A stretch of 64,000 nucleotides of DNA from an uncultured Prevotella sp. (GTDB taxonomy: Bacteria; Bacteroidota; Bacteroidia; Bacteroidales; Bacteroidaceae). The stretch lies in the NCBI GenBank assembly GCA_947169185.1, contig CAMVOS010000003.1, forward strand, positions 62,001-126,000, given 5' to 3'. Shown here in pieces: positions 51,010 through 62,127 of the stretch (position 1 is the stretch's first letter; each line of letters starts with the position of its first letter). The notes beneath the pieces are model-generated. The model worked only from the letters and a program-made list of their open reading frames with translations, was not told the origin of the DNA and did not search any database. Both the position numbers and the translations under genes were made by a program.

Positions 51010-53967
51010 TTATCGTTGCAGTGTAACGGCCATCAAACCGATGACAACATCGTTGCTGAGGGTGCGTAACGTCAGCGAGACGACCTTCTTTTTCGGGTCG
51101 AGAGGCAGGCATAAGAGCTGGGCTGCACCACCAGGAATTTCACCGCCATCGGCACTCTTGGGACCCAATTCGCCACCCTGAGCATTAGCAAAAGGCAACC
51201 GCATGGCCTTGAACAAGTCGCGACTCACCTTGCCTGTAGCCAATGAAATGCGATATGGGCGGGGGCTGACGGCACAAAAGGCCTTGCCATCAACATAGTA
51301 GTCGCGCTCAATGGGACACCAGTTGTCGGGATTGACCAGCTGTAGCGTATCGGTGGTGCCATCCTTATAATGTGCGACGACGATGCCATTGGCAATACGA
51401 CATTGCATGTGGTTGGTAGAGCCTGCCATCAGCAGCCACGCCTTCGAGGCTGAGCTATTGACGGGAATGCTGACAGAGTCGGGATAGTTATCCCATAACG
51501 AGGTATAGACGATGTTCTGTCCCAAGGCGGGCGAGCGGAAAGGAATGCCCACAAGCGAGACTTCGTCCTTGACAATCAGCGAGCGAAACACGGAATCGTT
51601 GATATCCGGCCGCGTTTGCGGATGACACCACTCGCCGACTCCCTGCAATGGAATCTGCAACGTGGTATAAGGTGGACGTGGCGATCGATACTCGTTCTTG
51701 AAGATGTCTGCCACATTGGCATTCAGTAGTTTGTCGATAGCCACCTTACTATATTTGGCTCCCACCTCAGGTTCCTCGAGTCCGCTGGCGGGTTCCTCGG
51801 AAGGCATGTCGTATGCCCACGACATCGTGACCTCAGGCAACTTGACAGGCGCTTTGACGCGAATGACCTGATGGGCATCAGCATTGCCTTGAACGTCCAG
51901 ATACTGTCCCAAGCCAAGATTGAGACGAAGCACAATCTTCAGAGGTTGAGCGAAACGCTGAGAGATGTCGAACACCAGATAATTGCCATTGCGACGGAAA
52001 CTATAGTCTATGTAGGGGGTATGGACTGACGCCGAATCCCACGACTCAGGAAAACCTGGTTGCAGCACACAATCACCAAAAAGGGCACGCGGTTGGATAC
52101 CAAACAAGCCCTGAAGCAAAGTACGGGCAGAAATGCCGATACAGTCGCCAAAGTCGCGATAGCATTCGCCACGCGCAGCATCATACTTACTAATCTGTCC
52201 GAAATTACCTGGTGAACGACCATAGTACATCTGGTCGAGGATATTGGCTTTCATCAGTCGGAAACCCTCCTCAGAGCGTCCAGCCACGAAATAAGCCAGT
52301 GCGGTATGCATGACTTCGGCAGCAGCGACATTGTTGATGCTCCATGAGTAAGGCATCCAATTCGAGGTGGAGATAGTAGACAGTTGACAGTTGACAGTTG
52401 ACAGTTGAGAACTGACGGGAATATGGGGTATTTCGTTGTCGATATACTTCGTAGCCTGATAAGCCTGCTGGGCACTGCATGCACCACAGTCGATAGGCGT
52501 ATAAATGCTCCAGACGGCAGCACTCTCGTGGACACGCTTCAAACCCATCAGGTCCTGATATTCGGCCCAATGGCCCTTATCCTTCAGCCATAAACGGTCG
52601 TTCATGGCCTTCAGAATGGCATCGGCCTCAGAACGGTAAGGCTGGGGATCCTCGCCAAGGAGCTCGGCGATACGGGCTGCCAGACGATTACCACGATAGT
52701 TGTAAGCCGACGAATGGGTCACAGCACCACCACTGTAATACAATGCGTCACTGGCCCATATGCAACAGTAGGCATCATACAAATGGTCGCCATCGGGGTC
52801 GAAATTACGTTTCTCCCACGCCAGATGACTCTTCAGCACGGGCCACATCTTCTTCAGATAGGCCTTATCGGCATCATATTGGAAATGCCACAACAACTCA
52901 TCAATATAGTTGAGATTCATGTCGTAGTGGTGCATCTGGTCGTTACGGTTCGGATTGCGACAGATGTAGCCATCGGAATACATCTGCGTATGCCAGCGCT
53001 TCTCAGAACGCGCCATCTGCTGCTTGGGGTCTTGGGTAGGATGAGGAATATCAGCAGCGACATTCTTCACCTGACTCCTGGCATAGGCATCGAAATGCAA
53101 TTTGGCACGATCGTTCCAGCCCAGCACGTCACCCAGATAGCCTGCACGCCAACCAGCCAGCGGCATACGCCAGCCTACGCAGCCATGCAGCCACGTCTCA
53201 CCATCCCAGTCGCCATCAGCAGCTACCACCAAGGCACCACCCAGCGTATTGATATAAGGATCGGGCGTACGGAACTCAATACGTCCAGCCAGCTGTTTCA
53301 TCGCTTTTTCGTCAGCCTCAAAGAGACGTTCACCTTCGTCATCGTCCAGGAACTTTAATTTCTGGCCCTCAGCACAAAGATAACAGACATTCTCCAACAA
53401 TATGCCGCCAATAAACTGCACGGGCTGTTTACCATCGGCCTCAAAGGCATCGGCAGCATCCACACCGATATCGCCATTGCGATGAAGTTTAGGATTCTTG
53501 ATGTTGCTGACTACCAAATCGATAAACGGGTCTTCCTTGAAACCTGTTGCCTGAATGCGCCACAAGGCACGTTCTGTAGTCAACGAAGCCACCACTTTTA
53601 CACGGACGATAGCACCATTCCCCCACCGCTTGTCACGAACAATATAGCTGCGCATTCCTGCCTCATAGCTGGCATCACACTGAGTGGTAGAGTCGAGTGC
53701 CACATCGTTAATACGCAGACGAACGTTACGGTGGTTGCCTTTCTTGAAAAGAGCAAATACAGGACGGTCGCTCGTCTCTACGCGCCAATCCGTATGACTA
53801 CCATAAAGTGCACGAGTATAGCGATTGTGTCCATTAGAGCAGACAAAAGCCTGGCCCGACGGACGATAGTTTTGGGCAAAGATATGGATTGAAAGGAAAG
53901 TTAACAGACAAACGAGCATGACGCCCTTCATCCGCTGCTTCACCTTATTATATATTATAGTGTTCAT
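51010..53967 (-). CDS. Secreted DUF4450 protein, probable (alpha/alpha)6-barrel glycosidase
   Basis: 985 residues from the ATG at 53967 (the codon before it is GTG). Signal peptide VMLVCLLTFLSIHIFAQ. An N-terminal beta-sandwich (about 30-250) is followed by a helical barrel (about 260-700) with GCVGWRMPLAGWRAGYLGDVLGW, WHTQMYSDGYICRNP and YDAYCCIWASDALYYSGGA, as in six-hairpin glycosidases, and a C-terminal beta domain. The substrate is unknown; the fucose-isomerase-like neighbour hints at deoxysugar glycans. Residues about 521-530 are a heptamer-repeat insert (QLSTVNCQLST). Confidence 0.75.
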   Translation of the reverse strand: MNTIIYNKVKQRMKGVMLVCLLTFLSIHIFAQNYRPSGQAFVCSNGHNRYTRALYGSHTDWRVETSDRPVFALFKKGNHRNVRLRINDVALDSTTQCDASYEAGMRSYIVRDKRWGNGAIVRVKVVASLTTERALWRIQATGFKEDPFIDLVVSNIKNPKLHRNGDIGVDAADAFEADGKQPVQFIGGILLENVCYLCAEGQKLKFLDDDEGERLFEADEKAMKQLAGRIEFRTPDPYINTLGGALVVAADGDWDGETWLHGCVGWRMPLAGWRAGYLGDVLGWNDRAKLHFDAYARSQVKNVAADIPHPTQDPKQQMARSEKRWHTQMYSDGYICRNPNRNDQMHHYDMNLNYIDELLWHFQYDADKAYLKKMWPVLKSHLAWEKRNFDPDGDHLYDAYCCIWASDALYYSGGAVTHSSAYNYRGNRLAARIAELLGEDPQPYRSEADAILKAMNDRLWLKDKGHWAEYQDLMGLKRVHESAAVWSIYTPIDCGACSAQQAYQATKYIDNEIPHIPVSSQLSTVNCQLSTISTSNWMPYSWSINNVAAAEVMHTALAYFVAGRSEEGFRLMKANILDQMYYGRSPGNFGQISKYDAARGECYRDFGDCIGISARTLLQGLFGIQPRALFGDCVLQPGFPESWDSASVHTPYIDYSFRRNGNYLVFDISQRFAQPLKIVLRLNLGLGQYLDVQGNADAHQVIRVKAPVKLPEVTMSWAYDMPSEEPASGLEEPEVGAKYSKVAIDKLLNANVADIFKNEYRSPRPPYTTLQIPLQGVGEWCHPQTRPDINDSVFRSLIVKDEVSLVGIPFRSPALGQNIVYTSLWDNYPDSVSIPVNSSASKAWLLMAGSTNHMQCRIANGIVVAHYKDGTTDTLQLVNPDNWCPIERDYYVDGKAFCAVSPRPYRISLATGKVSRDLFKAMRLPFANAQGGELGPKSADGGEIPGGAAQLLCLPLDPKKKVVSLTLRTLSNDVVIGLMAVTLQR
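52379..52407. repeat. In-frame heptamer repeat in the DUF4450 gene
   Basis: Four CAGTTGA heptamers, identical in unit to those in guaA and at 38808-38827. Confidence 0.82.
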
Positions 53968-53990
53968 CACAACTTCTACATTTGACGCTG

Positions 53991-53998
53991 CAAAGATA
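53991..53998 (-). promoter_or_regulatory. Bacteroidota -7 box for the DUF4450 gene
   Basis: The minus strand reads TATCTTTG, 24 bp before the ATG at 53967. Confidence 0.7.
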
Positions 53999-54002
53999 AC
54001 AA

Positions 54003-54038
54003 AAAAAAATCGATTGTCATCACGACAGCCGATTTTTT
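54003..54038 (-). terminator. Hairpin with T tract, probable groESL terminator
   Basis: The minus strand reads AAAAATCG-GTC, a short loop, GAC-CGATTTTTTTT, directly upstream of the DUF4450 promoter. Confidence 0.6.
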
Positions 54039-54212
54039 AAACAAACTACTTAAAAACTAATCTACTAAAACAAATCAAAAAAATATCTCTTGTTAATCAA
54101 CTTCAATCAATGTCAATAGGCTTTTCATCCTTTCGACGGTGCAAAGTTATGAACTTTTTTCGCACGTTGCAAGAATTTTCTGCAGAAACTAATACCGATT
54201 TTGATTTATGTC

Positions 54213-54252
54213 AATACGGGTGCCAGTTTTTTCGACCAGCACCCGTATTTTT
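54213..54252. terminator. Strong hairpin after groEL
   Basis: An 11-bp stem AATACGGGTGC / GCACCCGTATT. The T tract follows on the plus strand, not on the groEL strand, so on the minus strand it may act as a 3'-end stabiliser rather than a terminator. Confidence 0.55.
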
Positions 54253-54280
54253 GTTATCTATAGTTTACAAAATCAACTAC

Positions 54281-56244
<1,964 letters not shown>

Positions 56245-56292
56245 AATACTTTGTATTTTAATGTTAGAATTTAAACTTTCTGCACTTATCAC

Positions 56293-56309
56293 AGCTAAAA
56301 TCGTGCCAA
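56293..56309 (-). promoter_or_regulatory. Sigma-54-type -24/-12 promoter for groESL
   Basis: The minus strand reads TTGGCACGATTTTAGCT, one mismatch from YTGGCACGRNNNTTGCW, with GG and GC in register. It predicts a start near 56282 and a leader of about 38 nt. Confidence 0.6.
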
Positions 56310-56320
56310 GCCAAATATGA

Positions 56321-56335
56321 CTGACAGATTGGCAG
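56321..56335 (-). promoter_or_regulatory. Dyad upstream of the sigma-54-like promoter
   Basis: CTGACAGATTGGCAG, an imperfect dyad CTGnCAnnnTGnCAG centred about 46 bp before the predicted start. It is a candidate activator site. Confidence 0.4.
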
Positions 56336-56394
56336 AATAGCGTCATATTTACACTTTTCTTAAATAAAAAGTAGACTGTTTTGATTATTATTTG

Positions 56395-56402
56395 TATCTT
56401 TG
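56395..56402 (+). promoter_or_regulatory. Bacteroidota -7 box for the GH97 gene
   Basis: TATCTTTG, 49 bp before the ATG at 56451. Confidence 0.68.
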
Positions 56403-56450
56403 CACCATATTTAAAAAAATACATATTTATAAAAAACTAAACCAAGAAAT

Positions 56451-58373
56451 ATGAAAAGACTATCTGCATTAGCTACTTCATTACTGATGACTATCATTAT
56501 GATGGGTGAAACGAGGACAGTGACTTCTCCTAACACCAGAATTGCGTTGACATTCGGTGACGATGGCGGCATTGCCACCTACAGTGTCACATATGATGGT
56601 GTACAGATTATGACATCCTCACGCTTAGGTTTTATGGCCGACTTTGGTGACTTTACAAAAGGGCTGAAGATGGGCAAACACAAGATAATCCAACAAGACG
56701 GAATACGCTATGCTGTCCCGTTCGCCAATGACAAGGGGCAGCAGATGATAGTCATTTTCCATGTGACAGACACCAGCATCGCCTTCTGTTACGAGATTCC
56801 ACGCCCTGGAGACAATCCCAAATGCGCTGTCATACGACATGAGGCGTCATCGTTTAACTTCCCTGAAAACTCCACGACGTTTCTCTGTCCGCAGATTGGT
56901 CCGATGACGGGCTGGGAGCGCACAAAGCCCAGTTACGAAGAAGACTATAAGGCGGATGCCCCCATGAGCGACCGTTCACGCTTTGGACAGGGCTATACCT
57001 TCCCATGTTTGTTCCGCGTACCCATTGCATCAAATCAGCAAAAGGAGCAGAATGCCTGGGTACTGGTTAGCGAGGTTGGTGTCGACGGCAGCTATGTCGG
57101 CTCACACCTGAGCGACTACAGCATGGAGACTGGCTATACCATCGCCTTTCCGCAGGCTGGTGAGAACAATGGCAACGGCACACCCTTTGCAGGCATTCCT
57201 CTGCCCTACACCACCCCATGGCGCACCATTGTTATTGGAACCTCATTACAACCTATCGTCGAAAACAAGGTTGGAAGCAGCTTACTATCGAACAAATACG
57301 CACCATCTACGCAGTATATGCCCGGTCGTTATACATGGTCATGGCTTGTATGGCAGGACGCGAGCATCAACTACAACGATCAGGTGCAGTTTGTTGACCT
57401 CGCTGCCAATATGGGCTTCGAGTACTGCTTGGTAGACAACTGGTGGGACCAGCGTATTGGTCGAGACAAGATCGAAGAACTGTCGAAGTATGCCCAGTCT
57501 AAAAATGTCAGCCTGATGTTATGGTACAACTCGAACGGCTACGAGAACGATGCACCGCAGACTCCTCGTGACTGCATGTCGACAGCCATTGCCCGTGACA
57601 AGGAAATGGCGTGGCTACAAAAGATTGGCGTAAAGGGCATTAAGGTAGACTTCTTCGGTGGCGACAAACAGCAGACCATGCAGCTCTACGAGGACATCCT
57701 CTACGATGCCAACCGCTACGGTTTGCAGGTTATCTTCCACGGTTGCACCATGCCTCGTGGTTGGGAGTATATGTATCCCAACTACGTAGCCTCTGAAGCC
57801 GTCCTTGCTTCTGAGAACGTCTTCTTCAGTGAAGGACATGCCAAGAGCGAAGCCTTTGAACTCTGCATGCACCCCTTCATCCGCAACGCCATGGGCCCAA
57901 TGGACTGGGGTGGCACGATTATGAATAAATACCTGTCACGCGATAACAAGAGTCGTCATCGCCGCTACACCACCGACATCTTCGAGATGGCTGCAGCTAT
58001 CACGACCCAAACACGTATACAATGTATCGCTATGCAACCTAACAACCTTGGGGAACTGCCACAGTTTGAACTCGACTTTCTCCGCAAGATACCTACGACA
58101 TGGAACGACACCCGATTCCTTGATGGTTATCCAGGCAAATATGTGGTACTGGCGCGACGTCACGGCAACGATTGGTATGTAGCAGGACTGAATGCTGAGG
58201 CACAAGCAAAGACGCTAATCATCACCATGCCCGAGTGGGCTGGTCAAACCGTCAGTTACTATGTGGATGATGCGAAGAAAGGCCCACTATTGCGCCAATT
58301 GAAGATAGATAAAGAAGGTAAAACAAAGGTTGTAATACAGCCTAATGGTGGAATCATCCTAAAGAAGGTGTAA
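56451..58373 (+). CDS. GH97 family glycoside hydrolase, retaining-type
   Basis: 640 residues with a signal-like N-terminus (LSALATSLLMTIIMMGE). An N-terminal beta-sandwich (about 20-270), a TIM barrel (about 280-560) with YCLVDNWWD and VSLMLWYNSNG, and a C-terminal beta domain. The catalytic segment IKVDFFGGD carries an Asp nucleophile as in the retaining alpha-galactosidase branch, not the inverting SusB branch with Glu. It should release alpha-linked galactose or a related sugar in the periplasm. Monocistronic; no SusCD partner in view. Confidence 0.88.
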   Translation: MKRLSALATSLLMTIIMMGETRTVTSPNTRIALTFGDDGGIATYSVTYDGVQIMTSSRLGFMADFGDFTKGLKMGKHKIIQQDGIRYAVPFANDKGQQMIVIFHVTDTSIAFCYEIPRPGDNPKCAVIRHEASSFNFPENSTTFLCPQIGPMTGWERTKPSYEEDYKADAPMSDRSRFGQGYTFPCLFRVPIASNQQKEQNAWVLVSEVGVDGSYVGSHLSDYSMETGYTIAFPQAGENNGNGTPFAGIPLPYTTPWRTIVIGTSLQPIVENKVGSSLLSNKYAPSTQYMPGRYTWSWLVWQDASINYNDQVQFVDLAANMGFEYCLVDNWWDQRIGRDKIEELSKYAQSKNVSLMLWYNSNGYENDAPQTPRDCMSTAIARDKEMAWLQKIGVKGIKVDFFGGDKQQTMQLYEDILYDANRYGLQVIFHGCTMPRGWEYMYPNYVASEAVLASENVFFSEGHAKSEAFELCMHPFIRNAMGPMDWGGTIMNKYLSRDNKSRHRRYTTDIFEMAAAITTQTRIQCIAMQPNNLGELPQFELDFLRKIPTTWNDTRFLDGYPGKYVVLARRHGNDWYVAGLNAEAQAKTLIITMPEWAGQTVSYYVDDAKKGPLLRQLKIDKEGKTKVVIQPNGGIILKKV

Positions 58374-58423
58374 AAAAGCGCTTAAAAAGACTTAAAAAAT
58401 TACACCTTATTAAAATAAATTAC

Positions 58424-58431
58424 TAACTTTG
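58424..58431 (+). promoter_or_regulatory. Bacteroidota -7 box for the sppA-lpxK-punA-thiL run
   Basis: TAACTTTG, 37 bp before the sppA ATG. Confidence 0.7.
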
Positions 58432-58468
58432 CAGAGAATATCGACTTAATTTTATCAACATTAGTAAA

Positions 58469-60241
58469 ATGAAAGACTTTCTGAAAAATGTTTTAGCCAC
58501 TATCACGGGCATCGTCGTGCTGGGTATCATCATGGCCATTATCAGCGTTATCTCCATGGTTGGACTGGTTGCATCAAGTGCCGGTAGTACCAAAGTGGCT
58601 GAGAACTCCGTATTCACACTCATGCTTTCTGGACAGTTGGACGAACGTGCAGCTGACGACCCATTGAGTATGCTGACAGGACAAGTTACTGAGAACCTGG
58701 GACTGGACGACATGATCAGTGCCATAAAAAAAGCCAAGGATAACAAAGACATTAAAGGTATCTATATCGAGGCAGGTATGTTCTCGAGTGATACGCCAGC
58801 ATCAAGCCATGCCATCCGCGAAGCCCTCCTCGACTTCAAGAAAAGTGGCAAGTGGATTGTGGCCTATGCAGACTCCTATACACAAAACACCTATTATATT
58901 TGTAGTGTGGCCGATAAACTGTTCCTGAATCCACAAGGTATGGTTGACTGGCACGGACTGGCTTCCACCCCCTACTTTGTAAAAGACCTGCTGGCTAAGT
59001 TTGGCGTAAAATATCAGCTCTGCAAGGTGGGTAAATACAAGAGTGCCCCTGAGATGATGACTGCTGACAAGATGAGCGACGCCAACCGCGAACAGGTGAC
59101 AGCCTATATCAATGGCATCTGGAAGGTGATGTTGAAGGACGTCTCAGATAGCCGAAAGATTCCCGTTGACTCTCTGAATGCCTATGCCGATCGTTTTGTA
59201 GCATTGGCAGAACAGAACGATTTGGTGAAAATGAAGCTGGTGGACAAGCTGATGTTTACAGACGAGGTGAAGGACGAAATCAAGAAACTGCTGAAGCTCG
59301 ATAAGGATGAAAAGATTCCGCAGCTGACTTTGGCCGATATGAAGAATGTAAAAGGCAAGAAGCAGGAGGGCGAGCAGATTGCCGTCTATTATGCCTACGG
59401 CGAAATTGTCGACTCTGAGACTGGCGGTCTGACATCGGACGGACACAACATCGTAGCCAATACTGTTTGCAAGGATTTGGAAGATCTGATGAATAATGAT
59501 GACGTCAAAGCTGTGGTATTGCGCGTCAACTCACCTGGTGGCTCTGCTTATGCGTCAGAACAGATATGGCGTAGTGTGACGCAGCTGAAAACCAAGAAGC
59601 CCGTCGTTGTATCTATGGGTGGCTATGCTGCCAGTGGTGGCTACTACATCAGTTGTGCAGCCAACTACATCTATTCAGAACCCACGACGATTACCGGTTC
59701 TATCGGTATCTTCGGCATGTTCCCCGACTTCAGCGGACTGCTTACCGATAAGCTGGGTGTGAAGTTTGACGAGGTAAAGACTAACAAGCATGCAGCTTTT
59801 GGCACAGCGGCACGTCCGTTCAATGCTGAGGAGCTGGCACTGCTCGACCAGTATATCGGTCGTGGCTACGAGCTATTCCGCAAGCGTGTGGCCGATGGTC
59901 GCAAACAGTCCGTGGAGTCTATTGAAGAAATTGCCCAGGGACGTGTATGGTTGGGTAACGATGCATTGGGTATCAAACTGGTAGACGCCATTGGTTCTTT
60001 GGACGATGCCGTCAAGAAGGCTGCTGAGCTTGCCAAGTTAAAGGAATATCACGCTACCAACTATCCAGAACCAGTTGACTGGTGGGTAGATCTACTCGAG
60101 CAGGGCAGCAAGGGAAGTTATCTTGACAGTGAGTTGCGTCAGGCCCTGGGCGAATATTATGAGCCTTTGCGACTGGTGAAGACCATGAATCATCAGAATG
60201 CTATTCAAGCTCGTCTGCCCTATTACCTTAATATTAATTAA
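58469..60241 (+). CDS. sppA: Signal peptide peptidase SppA, 67K type
   Basis: 590 residues, the long two-domain form. An N-terminal membrane helix (about 8-33) anchors it to the inner membrane. Catalytic Lys191 lies in GKYKSAPE and Ser389 in YAASGGYYIS, as in the Ser/Lys dyad of E. coli SppA. It degrades signal peptides left in the membrane. First of four closely spaced genes on this strand; lpxK starts 12 bp after its stop. Confidence 0.95.
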   Translation: MKDFLKNVLATITGIVVLGIIMAIISVISMVGLVASSAGSTKVAENSVFTLMLSGQLDERAADDPLSMLTGQVTENLGLDDMISAIKKAKDNKDIKGIYIEAGMFSSDTPASSHAIREALLDFKKSGKWIVAYADSYTQNTYYICSVADKLFLNPQGMVDWHGLASTPYFVKDLLAKFGVKYQLCKVGKYKSAPEMMTADKMSDANREQVTAYINGIWKVMLKDVSDSRKIPVDSLNAYADRFVALAEQNDLVKMKLVDKLMFTDEVKDEIKKLLKLDKDEKIPQLTLADMKNVKGKKQEGEQIAVYYAYGEIVDSETGGLTSDGHNIVANTVCKDLEDLMNNDDVKAVVLRVNSPGGSAYASEQIWRSVTQLKTKKPVVVSMGGYAASGGYYISCAANYIYSEPTTITGSIGIFGMFPDFSGLLTDKLGVKFDEVKTNKHAAFGTAARPFNAEELALLDQYIGRGYELFRKRVADGRKQSVESIEEIAQGRVWLGNDALGIKLVDAIGSLDDAVKKAAELAKLKEYHATNYPEPVDWWVDLLEQGSKGSYLDSELRQALGEYYEPLRLVKTMNHQNAIQARLPYYLNIN

Positions 60242-60253
60242 GCGATAAGAGAC

Positions 60254-61426
60254 GTGGAGGGAGACTTCATCAAAATCAACAAGTGGCTATTGCCGTTAAG
60301 CTGGTTTTACGGACTGGCAGTAAAGACACGCAACACCCTGTTTGAAATGGGGGTTCTGAAGACACGTGCCTTCCAAATTCCCGTTATCAGTGTGGGCAAC
60401 ATTACTGTAGGTGGGACTGGCAAGACGCCACATGTTGAATATCTGGTACGTCTGTTGAAGGATCAGTTCCGTGTCTCAGTCCTTAGCCGAGGTTACAAGC
60501 GCAAAAGCAAAGGCTTCATTCTTGCCAACAAGAATACGACCATGCTGGAGATAGGCGACGAGCCGTACCAGATGAAGCAGAAATTCCCGGATATCACTAT
60601 TGCTGTCGACAAGAATCGCTGTCATGGTATAGATATGTTGACTGAGCAAGATTCCAAACTCGACGTCATCCTGCTTGACGACGCCTTCCAGCACCGATAT
60701 GTAAAGCCTGGTATTAACATCCTGTTGGTAGACTATCACCGGCTGATCATTTACGACAAGCTGTTGCCGGCTGGCCGCCTTCGCGAGCCATTAAACGGCA
60801 AGGACCGTGCCGACATTGTCATCGTGACCAAGTGTCCTAAGGACCTCAAGCCTATGGAATATCGTGTCGTCACCAAAGCCATGCACCTCTATCCCTACCA
60901 GCGTCTGTACTTTACCACGCTGGAATATGCCGAGATGCAGCCTCTATTCCAGAAAGGGCAACTGGATGTTCCGACACTGGATGGTCTGCACGACAAGCAT
61001 GTTCTGCTGCTGACAGGTATCGCATCGCCCGAGCAGTTGGAGCACGACCTGTCACCATATACCCCCCATCTCACACCGCTCACCTTTGCCGACCATCATT
61101 TGTTTGATGCGAAAGACGTTCAACTCATTAACGACACGTTTGCTGCAATGCCCTCTCCGAAACTGATCATTACGACAGAGAAAGACGCCACCCGTCTGAA
61201 TCATACCGATGGACTCAGCGATGAGATAAAGAAGAATATTTATGTCCTGCCTGTGCGTATTAGCTTCTTGCAGGAACAAGATAACATGTTTAACCAACAA
61301 ATCAGAGACTATGTACGAAAAAATTCAAGAAACAGCATCCTGGCTAAAGCAAAGGATGACCACAAAACCAACAACAGCCATCATTCTGGGGACAGGCCTC
61401 GGACAATTAGCTTCAGAAATAACTGA
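60254..61426 (+). CDS. lpxK: Tetraacyldisaccharide 4'-kinase
   Basis: 390 residues from a GTG at 60254, the only start that keeps the conserved [21 protein letters not shown]-loop [34 protein letters not shown] and [22 protein letters not shown] are typical. It phosphorylates the lipid A disaccharide at the inner membrane. The last 38 codons overlap the punA start in another frame (116 bp), giving a polar, low-conservation tail ([20 protein letters not shown]). Confidence 0.93.
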   Translation: MEGDFIKINKWLLPLSWFYGLAVKTRNTLFEMGVLKTRAFQIPVISVGNITVGGTGKTPHVEYLVRLLKDQFRVSVLSRGYKRKSKGFILANKNTTMLEIGDEPYQMKQKFPDITIAVDKNRCHGIDMLTEQDSKLDVILLDDAFQHRYVKPGINILLVDYHRLIIYDKLLPAGRLREPLNGKDRADIVIVTKCPKDLKPMEYRVVTKAMHLYPYQRLYFTTLEYAEMQPLFQKGQLDVPTLDGLHDKHVLLLTGIASPEQLEHDLSPYTPHLTPLTFADHHLFDAKDVQLINDTFAAMPSPKLIITTEKDATRLNHTDGLSDEIKKNIYVLPVRISFLQEQDNMFNQQIRDYVRKNSRNSILAKAKDDHKTNNSHHSGDRPRTISFRNN

Positions 61427-62123
61427 TAAGCTCGAGATTCCCTACAAAGAGATACCCAATTTCCCTGTATCTACCGTTGAGGGACACGCTGGTGCACTCA
61501 TCTTCGGCAAGTTGGGTGGTGTAGACATCATGGCCATGCAGGGCCGTTTCCACTACTACGAGGGCTACTCGATGAAGGAAGTCACCTTCCCCGTCCGTGT
61601 GATGTATGAACTTGGCATAAAAACACTCTTTGTATCAAATGCCGCTGGTGGTATGAATCCCGCCTTTAAGATTGGCGACCTGATGGTCATTACCGACCAT
61701 ATCAACTTCTTCCCCGAGCATCCGCTACGTGGCAAGAACTTCCCCACCGGCCCACGCTTCCCAGACATGCACGAGGCCTACGACCACGAGCTCATCAATC
61801 TGGCTACCAAGATTGCCAAGGAGAAGAAGATTCGTCTGGTCTACGGCGTCTATGTGGGCACCACTGGTCCTACCTTCGAGACCCCTGCCGAGTATAAGAT
61901 GTACCGCACGCTGGGTGGCGACACCGTCGGCATGTCTACCGTTCCCGAGGTTATCGTTGCCCATCATTGTGGCATCCGCACCTTCGGCATCAGCGTCGTT
62001 ACCGACCTGGGCGGTTTCGACAATCCTGTAGAGGTCAGCCACGAGGAGGTTCAGGAGGCTGCCGATAAGGCTCAGCCACTGATGACCGAAATCATGCGCG
62101 AAATGATTAAACGTACAGCATAA
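61311..62123 (+). CDS. punA: Purine-nucleoside phosphorylase
   Basis: 270 residues from the ATG at 61311; the frame opens earlier inside lpx[14 protein letters not shown] binds phosphate, [21 protein letters not shown] and [27 protein letters not shown] are the trimeric PNP signatures, and [23 protein letters not shown] is the base site. It splits purine nucleosides with phosphate for salvage. It is translated from inside the end of lpxK, with thiL 4 bp later. Confidence 0.95.
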   Translation: MYEKIQETASWLKQRMTTKPTTAIILGTGLGQLASEITDKLEIPYKEIPNFPVSTVEGHAGALIFGKLGGVDIMAMQGRFHYYEGYSMKEVTFPVRVMYELGIKTLFVSNAAGGMNPAFKIGDLMVITDHINFFPEHPLRGKNFPTGPRFPDMHEAYDHELINLATKIAKEKKIRLVYGVYVGTTGPTFETPAEYKMYRTLGGDTVGMSTVPEVIVAHHCGIRTFGISVVTDLGGFDNPVEVSHEEVQEAADKAQPLMTEIMREMIKRTA

Positions 62124-62127
62124 ATTA

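Larger units (their letters stand above)
53968..54280. other. 313-bp region between the DUF4450 gene and groEL
   Basis: No gene seen. It contains the DUF4450 promoter and two hairpins at the groEL end; the remainder is A/T-rich. Confidence 0.6.

Noticed and set aside
52379..52407. CRISPR-like direct repeats
   Set aside because: Units are 7 bp with no spacers and lie inside an open frame; no cas genes are nearby.
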